Shown in pieces: positions 1 to 6,427 of a stretch of DNA of 13,104 nucleotides. The DNA is taken from assembly GCA_023440705.1 (NCBI GenBank), contig JAEXRP010000108.1, forward strand, positions 1 through 13,104, in the 5' to 3' direction. The stretch is from Soonwooa sp023440705. GTDB lineage: Bacteria; Bacteroidota; Bacteroidia; Flavobacteriales; Weeksellaceae. Every line of letters begins with the position of its first letter. Position 1 is the first letter of the stretch. Position numbers and translations under genes: made by a program. Below the pieces are notes generated by a model that was not told where the DNA came from, ran no database searches, and worked only from the letters and a program-made list of their open reading frames with translations.

Positions 1-322
1 AACCAGTATAGCGTTGTCCAACAGCGTCCCAATAAGCTTGCAGAATACCATTTTCGCCTGGTGTTCCGTGGATAATGTTGAAGCAAGCATCAAATTTCAA
101 TGCGCTACCATCAGCCAACGTCACCGAAAAATCCGCTTTGTTAATGCCCAGTTTTTGCTCATTTTCATCCAAAAAGTACCATTCATCTTTTAGGATAACA
201 ACCTTATAAACATTGTATTTATCGCGGTCTAGAGAGTCGTAGATCAATTGTCCACTTTTTAGCGACACAACATATTCATCAGAATAGCCGCCCATAACAA
301 CAGCTATATTTTTCTTTTCCAT
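1..322 (-). CDS. ddl: D-alanine--D-alanine ligase, N-terminal part (cut by window edge)
   Basis: The gene starts at ATG 322-320 on the minus strand and runs off the left edge, leaving 107 codons. The enzyme joins two D-alanines with ATP in the cytoplasm to make the D-Ala-D-Ala end of peptidoglycan precursors. The N-terminal domain is clearly recognisable: residues 6-22 contain VVMGGYSDEYVVSLKSG, the glycine-rich Ddl start with its conserved Glu and Ser, and about residues 89-95 contain HGTPGEN followed by GILQAY, the family's HGxxGE(D/N)GxxQ motif. The ATP-grasp and C-terminal catalytic parts lie outside the window. It is divergent from the PASTA gene, with a 282-bp spacer holding a repeat. 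A TAnnTTTG element on the same strand lies 19 bp before the start. Identification rests on strong motif matches; only completeness is unknown. Confidence 0.93.
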   Translation of the reverse strand, partial: MEKKNIAVVMGGYSDEYVVSLKSGQLIYDSLDRDKYNVYKVVILKDEWYFLDENEQKLGINKADFSVTLADGSALKFDACFNIIHGTPGENGILQAYWDAVGQRYTG

Positions 323-340
323 AACAGATTTATATTGCAA

Positions 341-348
341 CAAATGTA
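341..348 (-). promoter_or_regulatory. Predicted -7 promoter element for ddl
   Basis: Read on the minus strand this is TACATTTG, an exact match to the Bacteroidota -7 consensus TAnnTTTG. It lies 18 bp upstream of the ddl ATG. I see no TTG at the expected -33 spacing, so the assignment rests on the -7 box and its position. Confidence 0.5.
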
Positions 349-362
349 AAAATTTTATCAAC

Positions 363-516
363 AAGGACCGTCCCGTTTGCTTTTTATTTTTGGGCGATTC
401 CGCAACTTTCCCTAGTTTTTTCCTTGGCACAGTTGCGGTCGGGCTATTCGCTGCTATCTTCTGTCCATCGCTTTAGCCATTTCTTCAGAAGGATATCCGC
501 TGCTATCCCTATCGCA
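363..516 (+). repeat. Flavobacterial interspersed repeat with hairpins
   Basis: This noncoding block is richer in G+C than its surroundings. It begins with GGGCGATTCC (392-401). An inverted repeat CCGCAACT (400-407) / AGTTGCGG (431-438) follows, then TCGGGCTATTCGCTGCTATC (439-458). A second inverted pair CTTCTG (458-463) / CAGAAG (486-491) leads into GGATATCCGCTGCTATCCC (491-509). The two tails at 445-458 and 494-507 are direct repeats matching at 13 of 14 positions. The architecture resembles elements I recall as scattered through Chryseobacterium and Flavobacterium genomes (GGGCGTGCCC ... GGTCGGGCT ... CCGCTGCTATCCC). A related copy closes this window. The outer limits are approximate and its function is unknown. 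Confidence 0.65.
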
Positions 517-566
517 AAATGGCATAAAAAATGAAGCAACAAGAAAAAACTACAAAAATTATTATT

Positions 567-574
567 TATATTTG
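567..574 (+). promoter_or_regulatory. Predicted -7 promoter element for the PASTA gene
   Basis: TATATTTG is an exact match to TAnnTTTG, 30 bp before the ATG at 605. It implies a leader of roughly 25 nt. No clear -33 TTG is visible. Confidence 0.55.
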
Positions 575-604
575 CTAGATATTTTTGTAACAAAACAATA
601 GAAT

Positions 605-1621
605 ATGTTCAAATCTTTTTTCCATTGGAAAGTTCTTGTTAACCTCCTTGTCGCTTTAGCGGTATTTGCAGGTCTTGTGTGGTTGACTTTCCGTTGGTTA
701 GAGTTTCATACCAATCATGGTGAAGAAATTCCTGTTCCCAATGTTGTTAATATGACAGTGCACCAAGCCATCAAAGTTCTGGACGATTCAGGTCTAGAAT
801 ATGAGGTTGACAGTGCGCAATATAATCCAGTATACAAACCTTTCCAAGTGTTGATGATTTCTCCATCACCAGGATCTCATGTTAAAGGCGGAAGAACTGT
901 ACTTTTAAAAGTTAATCCAAGAACTTGGGCAAAAGTTGCGGTGCCAGATATTATCGATCGTTACAAAGGTTTGGCATTTAACCAGCTTAACTTGGTTGGT
1001 CTCAAGGTAGGTGACACCCTTTATGAACCAAGTATTCAAAGAGATGCTGTTCTTAGAATTTTATATCAAAGTCGCCCAATCAAACCAGGTGAATTGCTTC
1101 CGAAATTCTCTTCTGTAGATTTGGTAATTGGTTCTGGTCCAATGCGTAACGTAACGATTCCTAATTTGGTTGGTCGTACGGTACAAGAGGCTAAAAAGAT
1201 TATCGCTCAGAATTTATTCGAAGTTGGTATCGTAGAATATGAAGACGGCAAAACCGACGAATCAGCAATTATTTATTATCAAGATCCACCTGCGGGAGCG
1301 CTTCGTGACCAAGGGATGCAGATTGATCTTTGGGCGAGTAAGAAAACACCTGCCGAGATGTTTAATAAAGTTAAAGAGTTGGATTTGATGTATCGTCCAA
1401 AAGTTGATACAGTGGCTCCTCCACCAATTAGATATGAAGAAGTAGATTTTGACGCACCAGCAGCACCTGCGCCAGTTGTTCCAAAACCAAAGCCTACGCC
1501 AAAACCAGAGGCAGAGAAGAAGCCACAGACAACAACGACAAAACCAACAACAACTTCTTCTGACAAAAAACCTGCAACAACCGAAAAACCAAAAGAAAAG
1601 AAAAAGGTTATTGTAGAATAA
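605..1621 (+). CDS. Membrane-anchored protein with three PASTA domains
   Basis: This 338-residue protein has a short cytoplasmic N-terminus, one transmembrane helix (about residues 11-31) and an exported remainder. Three PASTA-like modules follow at roughly 41-106, 109-177 and 181-247. Each opens with a PNVV/PDII/PNLVG-type motif and carries the later P(S)PG/PPAG turn. The tail (about 268-338) is Pro/Ala-rich, then Lys/Thr-rich, and looks disordered. PASTA modules in penicillin-binding proteins and Ser/Thr kinases sense or bind peptidoglycan. Here there is no kinase or transpeptidase domain, so the protein is probably an envelope-binding or scaffold factor (inference). It sits between ddl and rluD, an order I recall from related flavobacteria. 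The ATG at 605 gives a normal anchor and lies just downstream of a good promoter element. Confidence 0.88.
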   Translation: MFKSFFHWKVLVNLLVALAVFAGLVWLTFRWLEFHTNHGEEIPVPNVVNMTVHQAIKVLDDSGLEYEVDSAQYNPVYKPFQVLMISPSPGSHVKGGRTVLLKVNPRTWAKVAVPDIIDRYKGLAFNQLNLVGLKVGDTLYEPSIQRDAVLRILYQSRPIKPGELLPKFSSVDLVIGSGPMRNVTIPNLVGRTVQEAKKIIAQNLFEVGIVEYEDGKTDESAIIYYQDPPAGALRDQGMQIDLWASKKTPAEMFNKVKELDLMYRPKVDTVAPPPIRYEEVDFDAPAAPAPVVPKPKPTPKPEAEKKPQTTTTKPTTTSSDKKPATTEKPKEKKKVIVE

Positions 1622-1647
1622 TTTTAATAAAAATAAAACATATAAAA

Positions 1648-1680
1648 GTGGCTTCAGCTTAGTTGTTGAAGCCAATTTTG
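1648..1680 (+). terminator. Hairpin between the PASTA gene and rluD, possible terminator
   Basis: TGGCTTCA (1649-1656) pairs perfectly with TGAAGCCA (1667-1674) around a 10-nt loop. Beyond one mismatch the pairing extends through AAAA (1644-1647) and TTTT (1676-1679). The trailing T-run is only four long, so termination may be partial, leaving rluD (ATG 1693) dependent on read-through. I see no TAnnTTTG box between hairpin and rluD. Confidence 0.55.
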
Positions 1681-1692
1681 ATAAATAAAAGT

Positions 1693-2766
1693 ATGCAAGA
1701 AGATAATTACGAAGACGAATTTGATGATGCTTTAGAATCTAATGACGAAGTGGGATTGTCTGATGAGAATAGTGGACTCTATGAACATCTTAATATTACA
1801 GTTGATAAAAAACAAGAACCGTTACGTATCGATAAGTTCTTATTAATCTATCGACAAAACTCGTCCCGTAACAAAATATCACAAACTTGTCGCGCTGGTA
1901 ATGTTGTCGTTAATGGTAATCCTGTTAAGCAGAATTATCGTGTAAAGCCAGGTGATGAGATTAGTGTACTTCTTGCGCATCCACCAAGAGAAAATGTCAT
2001 CATTCCACAAGATATTCCAATTAAAATCGTTTATGAAGATGACGATTTAGTGGTTGTCGATAAAGATGCTGGGATGGTTGTACATCCAGGTTTCGGAAAT
2101 TGGGATGGGACTCTAGTAAATGCTTTGGCTTTTCATTTTGCAAAAGACCCAAATTACAATTCAGATTTAGATAGAGTAGGATTGGTACATCGTATTGATA
2201 AAGATACATCTGGACTTCTGGTGATTGCAAAAACAGAGTATGCGTTAAGCTATTTGGCGAAGCAGTTTTTTGATAGAAAAACCAAACGTCTGTATTGGGC
2301 TTTTGTATGGGGAAATGTTGCTGATGATGAAGGAACAATACGCGGACATATTGGACGCCACCAGAAGAATAGAATGCAAATGGCGGTCTATGAAGATGGC
2401 AGTCACGGTAAACATGCTGTAACGCATTACAAAGTTTTGGAACGTTTTCGTCACATGACTTGGGTGGAATGTAAATTGGAGACTGGGCGTACACATCAGA
2501 TTAGAGCGCATTTTAAACATATTGGTCATACCTTATTTAATGATGAACGTTACGAGGGACATGCAATTTTGAGAGGTGTTAATCTTCCAAAATATAAACA
2601 ATTTGTTCAAAATGTTTTTGAAGTGCTGCCAAGACATGCGCTACATGCACATACATTAGGATTTATCCATCCGACGACGAAAAAAGAAATGTACTTCGAA
2701 AGTCCGATGCCTAGCGATATGCAAGAAGCCGTTGAGAGATGGCGAAAGTATTTGGAAAGTAATTAA
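1693..2766 (+). CDS. rluD: 23S rRNA pseudouridine synthase, RluA/RluD family
   Basis: The product isomerises specific uridines of large-subunit rRNA to pseudouridine in the cytoplasm. From ATG 1693 it has 357 residues. An acidic N-terminal extension (about 1-38) precedes an S4-like RNA-binding domain (about 45-93, starting LRIDKFL and including VVVNG). The catalytic domain follows, with HRIDKDTSGLLVIAK at about 166-180, where Asp169 is the expected catalytic aspartate of RluA-type enzymes. Further signatures are GRTHQIRAHF and a C-terminal HALHAHTLGF. The frame stays open up to a TTG at 1663, but that codon lies inside the preceding hairpin, so the ATG is preferred. The S4 domain plus length fits RluD better than RluA or TruC; the exact target uridines cannot be read from sequence. 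It is probably cotranscribed with the PASTA gene by read-through. Confidence 0.93.
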   Translation: MQEDNYEDEFDDALESNDEVGLSDENSGLYEHLNITVDKKQEPLRIDKFLLIYRQNSSRNKISQTCRAGNVVVNGNPVKQNYRVKPGDEISVLLAHPPRENVIIPQDIPIKIVYEDDDLVVVDKDAGMVVHPGFGNWDGTLVNALAFHFAKDPNYNSDLDRVGLVHRIDKDTSGLLVIAKTEYALSYLAKQFFDRKTKRLYWAFVWGNVADDEGTIRGHIGRHQKNRMQMAVYEDGSHGKHAVTHYKVLERFRHMTWVECKLETGRTHQIRAHFKHIGHTLFNDERYEGHAILRGVNLPKYKQFVQNVFEVLPRHALHAHTLGFIHPTTKKEMYFESPMPSDMQEAVERWRKYLESN

Positions 2767-2789
2767 AAGTATCTAATACAATATTTTTT

Positions 2790-2797
2790 TATATTTG
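2790..2797 (+). promoter_or_regulatory. Predicted -7 promoter element for porP
   Basis: TATATTTG matches TAnnTTTG exactly and ends 4 bp before the GTG start at 2802. Transcription would begin at or almost at the start codon, implying a leaderless or near-leaderless mRNA. No -33 TTG is seen. Confidence 0.55.
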
Positions 2798-2801
2798 CCT
2801 T

Positions 2802-3764
2802 GTGAGAAAAATTTATAAAATCTTTAGCGCTGCTTTTGTTTTGACTTTATTTAATGTAAATACAGTTAAAGCTCAGGAGACTTTACCACTATATCAACAA
2901 TATTTATTGGATGGGGATTTCTTATTCAATCCAGCATTGTACGGAGAATCTGATGATGTTGTTCTAAATCTAAACTATCAAAAACAGTTTTCCAATTTTG
3001 GAGAATCGCCTAATGTACAATCTGTCGGGATGCATGCTAATGTTTTCGATAGAGTAGGTGTTGGCGCGTCTTTTTTTAGAGATCAAAATGGTCCCATTTC
3101 AGCAAATGGTATTACAGTTGGTTCTGCTTACTTTATTCCGCTTGGTGATGAAGAAAATCGTGAAAATCAATTCTCATTTGGTGCAGGAGCAAGTTTTTAT
3201 AACATGAATTTGGATACAGCATTGTTAACACCAGAAAATCCTAATGATCCTGTACTTTATGATAAAAATATTTTTCTAGCCTACGCTAACTTAGGTATGG
3301 CAGTTAAATATAAAGGTTTTGCAGGTGGTATTTCAGTGATGGATATTGCGCTGAATAATGACATCCCAATCGTTAACGGTATCGAACCTTCTCCTACCAA
3401 AATTATTATGAATGCTGGTTACGATTGGCATTTTGCAGATAGTTTTTTTATAACACCATCGGTTCTTTGGAATCTTAATACCAATTCATCAAGTATGATG
3501 GATCTTAACCTTCTAGCAACTATTTTTTCAGATAATGCAAGTTTTTCTGGAGGTGTTAGTTTTAGAAGTGCAAAAAGTAGCGTTGGTAGTCAAAACTTAG
3601 GACTTTCTCCTATTATAAAAGGTCGTGTTGGTAACTTCACTTTTGGAGCGGTTTATAACTTCGGAATGTCAGAGTTGCAACAGACAGTTGGTAATAGTTT
3701 TATGTTGAGTCTTGGCTTTAGATTCGAGAACTTTATCAATGGACAAGGTTTCCGATATAGATAG
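2802..3764 (+). CDS. PorP/SprF family type IX secretion outer-membrane protein
   Basis: This 320-residue protein has a signal peptide (about 1-24: RKIYK, a hydrophobic stretch, then VKAQ) and a mature part rich in alternating, glycine/aromatic beta-strand sequence, as expected for an outer-membrane barrel. The mature start LPLYQQYLLDGDFLFNPALYG and the segment NLNYQKQFSNFGESPNVQSVG are typical of the PorP/SprF family, which in Bacteroidota is linked to type IX secretion and to delivery of gliding adhesins. Paralogues are numerous, and no PorK/L/M/N genes or large adhesin gene are seen nearby, so its exact partner is unknown. The start is GTG; no in-frame ATG would preserve the signal peptide. 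A terminator follows 25 bp after the stop, so it is probably a single-gene transcript. Confidence 0.9.
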   Translation: MRKIYKIFSAAFVLTLFNVNTVKAQETLPLYQQYLLDGDFLFNPALYGESDDVVLNLNYQKQFSNFGESPNVQSVGMHANVFDRVGVGASFFRDQNGPISANGITVGSAYFIPLGDEENRENQFSFGAGASFYNMNLDTALLTPENPNDPVLYDKNIFLAYANLGMAVKYKGFAGGISVMDIALNNDIPIVNGIEPSPTKIIMNAGYDWHFADSFFITPSVLWNLNTNSSSMMDLNLLATIFSDNASFSGGVSFRSAKSSVGSQNLGLSPIIKGRVGNFTFGAVYNFGMSELQQTVGNSFMLSLGFRFENFINGQGFRYR

Positions 3765-3789
3765 AATTTTATTTTAAATTAAATATCAT

Positions 3790-3814
3790 AAAGCCACATT
3801 AGTTGGCTTTTTTT
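3790..3814 (+). terminator. Rho-independent terminator after porP
   Basis: AAAGCCA (3790-3796) pairs with TGGCTTT (3804-3810) around a 7-nt loop, and the T-run continues to 3814. It ends only 4 bp before the hemW ATG. Confidence 0.75.
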
Positions 3815-3818
3815 GTTG

Positions 3819-4943
3819 ATGATCTACATACATATTCCGTTTTGTAAGCAAAAATGCAGCTATTGCAATTTTCATTTTTCAACTTCTTTAAAACTTAAAG
3901 AAGATATGCTTTCGTCGATTATCAAAGAGTTTTCGTTAAGACATCAAGAACTCGAAAACAAAAAACTCGATTCTTTGTATTTTGGAGGTGGGACGCCATC
4001 CATTTTGGAAGCTAAAGAAATTGGGAAAATTATTGATGAAGCCAATCGCTATTTTGAATTTAGTCCAGACATGGAATTAACACTGGAAGCTAATCCAGAC
4101 GATCTTAATGCTTCATTTTTAAAAGAGATAAAAAATATTGGCGTTAATCGTTTAAGTATCGGTACACAATCTTTTTTTGAAGACGATCTAAAATTAATGA
4201 ATCGCGCACATACAGCTTCGGAAGCGGAATCTAGCATCAAACGCGCGCAAGATTTTGGTTTAGAAAACATCAGCGTCGATTTAATTTACGGTTCGCCGAC
4301 ATCAACCATGGAGCAATGGAAACAGAATCTCGCAAAAATCATAGAATTGCAAGTGCCGCATGTTTCGTCATATGCTTTAACTATCGAGCCAAAAACGATT
4401 TTGGATAATTGGATAGAACAACAAAAAATAAAATCTCCTGACGAAGCGTTTCAGAATGAGGCCTTTTTCTTTATGTCAGAATTTTTGAAAGAAAATGGCT
4501 TTGATCATTATGAAATTTCAAATTTTGGAAAACCGAATTTCCATTCCAAACACAATTCATCTTATTGGGAATATAAGGAATATCTAGGCATTGGTCCGTC
4601 GGCGCATTCTTACGATGGCAAAAATATCAGAAGTTGGAATGTTGCTAATAATACAAAATACATCAAATCACTTTCGGAAAATCAGTTACCAATCGAGCGC
4701 GAAGAACTTAATGAAAATGATCGCTATAACGAAATGCTGATGATTGGACTTCGTACACAAAAAGGCGTTGATTTGATGAGGTTTAAAAATAGTTTTTCAA
4801 GTGAGATAATTTCTGCTTTTGAAAACTCAATTCAGGAAAAAATAAAAGATGGTATTTTGAAAATCGAAAATAATCGGTTGATAATTCCAGAGCAACATTG
4901 GTTTATGGCAGATGGCATTGCAGCGGATTTGTTTTTAGTTTAA
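3819..4943 (+). CDS. hemW: Radical SAM heme chaperone HemW (HemN-like)
   Basis: This 374-residue protein begins with MIYIHIPFCKQKCSYCNF. Cys9, Cys13 and Cys16 form the CxxxCxxC motif that holds the 4Fe-4S cluster of radical SAM enzymes. YFGGGTPS (about 49-56) is the SAM-binding glycine motif, and the HemN/HemW C-terminal domain follows, including HNSSYWEYKEYLGIGPSAHS. HemW homologues are often labelled coproporphyrinogen III oxidase. The cluster motif here lacks the extra Cys after CxxxCxxC that true HemN carries, which favours HemW, a heme-binding chaperone. The frame extends two TTG codons upstream (3813, 3816), but these fall in or against the terminator T-run and the ATG at 3819 gives the family's standard N-terminus. 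No promoter box is visible, so expression may come from read-through. Confidence 0.92.
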   Translation: MIYIHIPFCKQKCSYCNFHFSTSLKLKEDMLSSIIKEFSLRHQELENKKLDSLYFGGGTPSILEAKEIGKIIDEANRYFEFSPDMELTLEANPDDLNASFLKEIKNIGVNRLSIGTQSFFEDDLKLMNRAHTASEAESSIKRAQDFGLENISVDLIYGSPTSTMEQWKQNLAKIIELQVPHVSSYALTIEPKTILDNWIEQQKIKSPDEAFQNEAFFFMSEFLKENGFDHYEISNFGKPNFHSKHNSSYWEYKEYLGIGPSAHSYDGKNIRSWNVANNTKYIKSLSENQLPIEREELNENDRYNEMLMIGLRTQKGVDLMRFKNSFSSEIISAFENSIQEKIKDGILKIENNRLIIPEQHWFMADGIAADLFLV

Positions 4944-4984
4944 AATAAATTCCCGATATTAAAGCTGAAAACATAATTAATAAG

Positions 4985-4992
4985 TAATTTTG
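4985..4992 (+). promoter_or_regulatory. Predicted -7 promoter element for murI
   Basis: TAATTTTG matches TAnnTTTG exactly, 17 bp before the TTG start at 5010. It implies a leader of about 10-12 nt consisting largely of a T-run. No -33 TTG is seen. Confidence 0.55.
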
Positions 4993-5009
4993 CACCAAAG
5001 ATTTTTTTT

Positions 5010-5831
5010 TTGAAACCTAATTATACACATCTATCAGCAAAGCAACCTATCGGGATTTTCGATTCTGGAGTTGGTGGTTTAACTGTTGCAAAAGAGATAA
5101 AAAGATTGATGCCTCAGGAAGATTTAATCTACTTTGGCGATACCAAACATTTGCCGTACGGCGAAAAGTCCAAAGAAGCGATTGTAGGCTATTCTTTGCA
5201 AATCGTGAATTTCCTTCTAAGCATGAACTGTAAAGCGATTGTTATTGCTTGTAACACCGCAACAGCGAATGCTCTAAAAGAAATTCTGGACTTGGTTGCT
5301 GGGCAGGTTCCCGTTTTCGACGTTATCAATCCTGTTGCCGAAAAAGTTGCCTTCGAAATTCATAATAATGTTGGCGTAATTGCTACGAAAGCAACCGTTA
5401 ACTCAGGACTTTACAAAAAGAGCATTCGTAAGCATAATAAATTCATCAAAGTGGACGAGTTGGCGACGCCGCTTTTGGTTCCTGCAATTGAAGAAGGTTT
5501 TGCCAATCACCCGATAACGCACGCGATTATTTACAACTATCTATCCAATAGCAAACTTAAAAATATTGAAACCTTAATACTTGGATGTACGCATTATCCA
5601 CTTCTTTTGGGCGAGATCAAACAATATTATGGCAATCGTGTCCGTGTGATCGATTCGCCAAATATTGTCGCTAACCAAGTGAAAAGTGTTTTGGATAAAT
5701 ATCAATTGTTAAACGAAGAAAATCCTGATCCTAAATACAGATTTTTCTTGTCAGATATTACGAAGAATTTCGAGAGAATTTCGAAGAAGTTTTTCGGAAA
5801 CCGAATAGCATTAGAGCTGAAAGTCTTATAG
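5010..5831 (+). CDS. murI: Glutamate racemase
   Basis: MurI interconverts L- and D-glutamate without a cofactor, supplying D-Glu for UDP-MurNAc-peptide synthesis in the cytoplasm. The 273-residue product shows PIGIFDSGVGGLTV (about 13-26, with Asp18 and Ser19 of the first catalytic motif), YFGDTKHLPYG (41-51), ACNTATANA with catalytic Cys81, and LGCTHYPLL with the second catalytic Cys193. Both thiols of the two-base mechanism are present, so the enzyme looks intact. The start is TTG at 5010, at the end of a ten-T run. The next in-frame ATG (5109) would remove the first catalytic motif, so a TTG start is required unless initiation is still rarer. The 3' end overlaps rsmD by 6 bp in convergent orientation. 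Confidence 0.95.
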   Translation: MKPNYTHLSAKQPIGIFDSGVGGLTVAKEIKRLMPQEDLIYFGDTKHLPYGEKSKEAIVGYSLQIVNFLLSMNCKAIVIACNTATANALKEILDLVAGQVPVFDVINPVAEKVAFEIHNNVGVIATKATVNSGLYKKSIRKHNKFIKVDELATPLLVPAIEEGFANHPITHAIIYNYLSNSKLKNIETLILGCTHYPLLLGEIKQYYGNRVRVIDSPNIVANQVKSVLDKYQLLNEENPDPKYRFFLSDITKNFERISKKFFGNRIALELKVL

Positions 5832-5846
5832 ACCTTCAGCTTTTTT
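5815..5846 (+). terminator. Terminator for murI formed across the convergent murI/rsmD stops
   Basis: AGCTGAA (5815-5821) pairs with TTCAGCT (5835-5841). After one A/C mismatch, GTCT (5823-5826) pairs with AGAC (5830-5833), and T6 runs from 5841 to 5846. Both stop codons (murI TAG 5829-5831; rsmD TAA as TTA 5826-5828) lie in the hairpin. No T-run exists on the other side, so it favours plus-strand termination. Confidence 0.7.
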
Positions 5847-6395
5847 CTTGTCAAAAAATGAGAAACTCACATTCCCATATTTTCTAGTTTCGATATAATT
5901 TGGATGTTCGAATTTTTGTCGACTTTGATGCTCCAAAACAAAAGTGCCGTTTTCTTTTAGGAAGTCACCTTCCATAACCAAAGTTATTAAGTCGTGGTAT
6001 TTTTTTTCGTCCATATCAAATGGCGGATCAGCAAAAATTAAATCATAAGTTTTGGATTGATTGCGCTTCTTTTTTAACCATTCAAAAACGTCAGAACGTT
6101 GCACGTTAACTTGCAATCCAAATCCTAATTCTTGCGCAGTAGTATTGATAAAACCTGCATGTTTAGGATTCATTTCCACGGTTGTAATGTCGGGACAATC
6201 TCTAGAAGCGAATTCTAAACAGATGGAACCAATCCCGCCAAACAAATCCAAAACGGAAATAAATTGCATGTCAAAACGATGTTCTAACATACTAAACAAA
6301 GCTTCTTTTGCGAAGTCAGTTGTTGGTCTAACATCAAAATTTTTGGGAGCAGCAATTCTTTTTGCTTTCCATTTTCCAGATATAATTCTGTACAT
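5826..6395 (-). CDS. rsmD: 16S rRNA (guanine966-N2)-methyltransferase RsmD
   Basis: RsmD methylates the exocyclic amine of a single guanine of 16S rRNA (G966 in E. coli) using SAM, acting on the assembling 30S subunit. The 189-residue product has the characteristic N-terminus MYRIISGKWKAKRI, then RPTTDFAKEALFSML (about 23-37), the Rossmann motif I VLDLFGGIGS (48-57), the acidic VEMNP of motif II (73-77), and the catalytic FADPPF (121-126), corresponding to the (D/N)PP(Y/F) of N-methyltransferases. Its length is normal for the family. It lies 32 bp downstream of the DUF3822 gene on the same strand, with no promoter box in the gap, so the two are probably cotranscribed. Its 3' end overlaps convergent murI. 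Confidence 0.94.
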   Translation of the reverse strand: MYRIISGKWKAKRIAAPKNFDVRPTTDFAKEALFSMLEHRFDMQFISVLDLFGGIGSICLEFASRDCPDITTVEMNPKHAGFINTTAQELGFGLQVNVQRSDVFEWLKKKRNQSKTYDLIFADPPFDMDEKKYHDLITLVMEGDFLKENGTFVLEHQSRQKFEHPNYIETRKYGNVSFSFFDKKKAEGL

Positions 6396-6427
6396 TTTTT
6401 TTAATTTTTAAGATTGAATTTTCTCTT

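Noticed and set aside
1262..1675. Minus-strand open frames opposite the 3' part of the PASTA gene
   Set aside because: They arise from the complement of Pro/Lys/Thr-rich codons, giving biased Phe/Leu/Trp/Cys or Gly/Val-rich products with no domain; the plus-strand gene explains the region.
1663..1692. Upstream TTG start for rluD
   Set aside because: It lies inside the intergenic hairpin loop and adds ten residues with no family resemblance; ATG 1693 precedes the usual acidic N-terminus.
6061..6411. Plus-strand open frame of 116 codons opposite rsmD
   Set aside because: The complementary strand encodes intact RsmD motifs throughout; the plus frame has no recognisable features.
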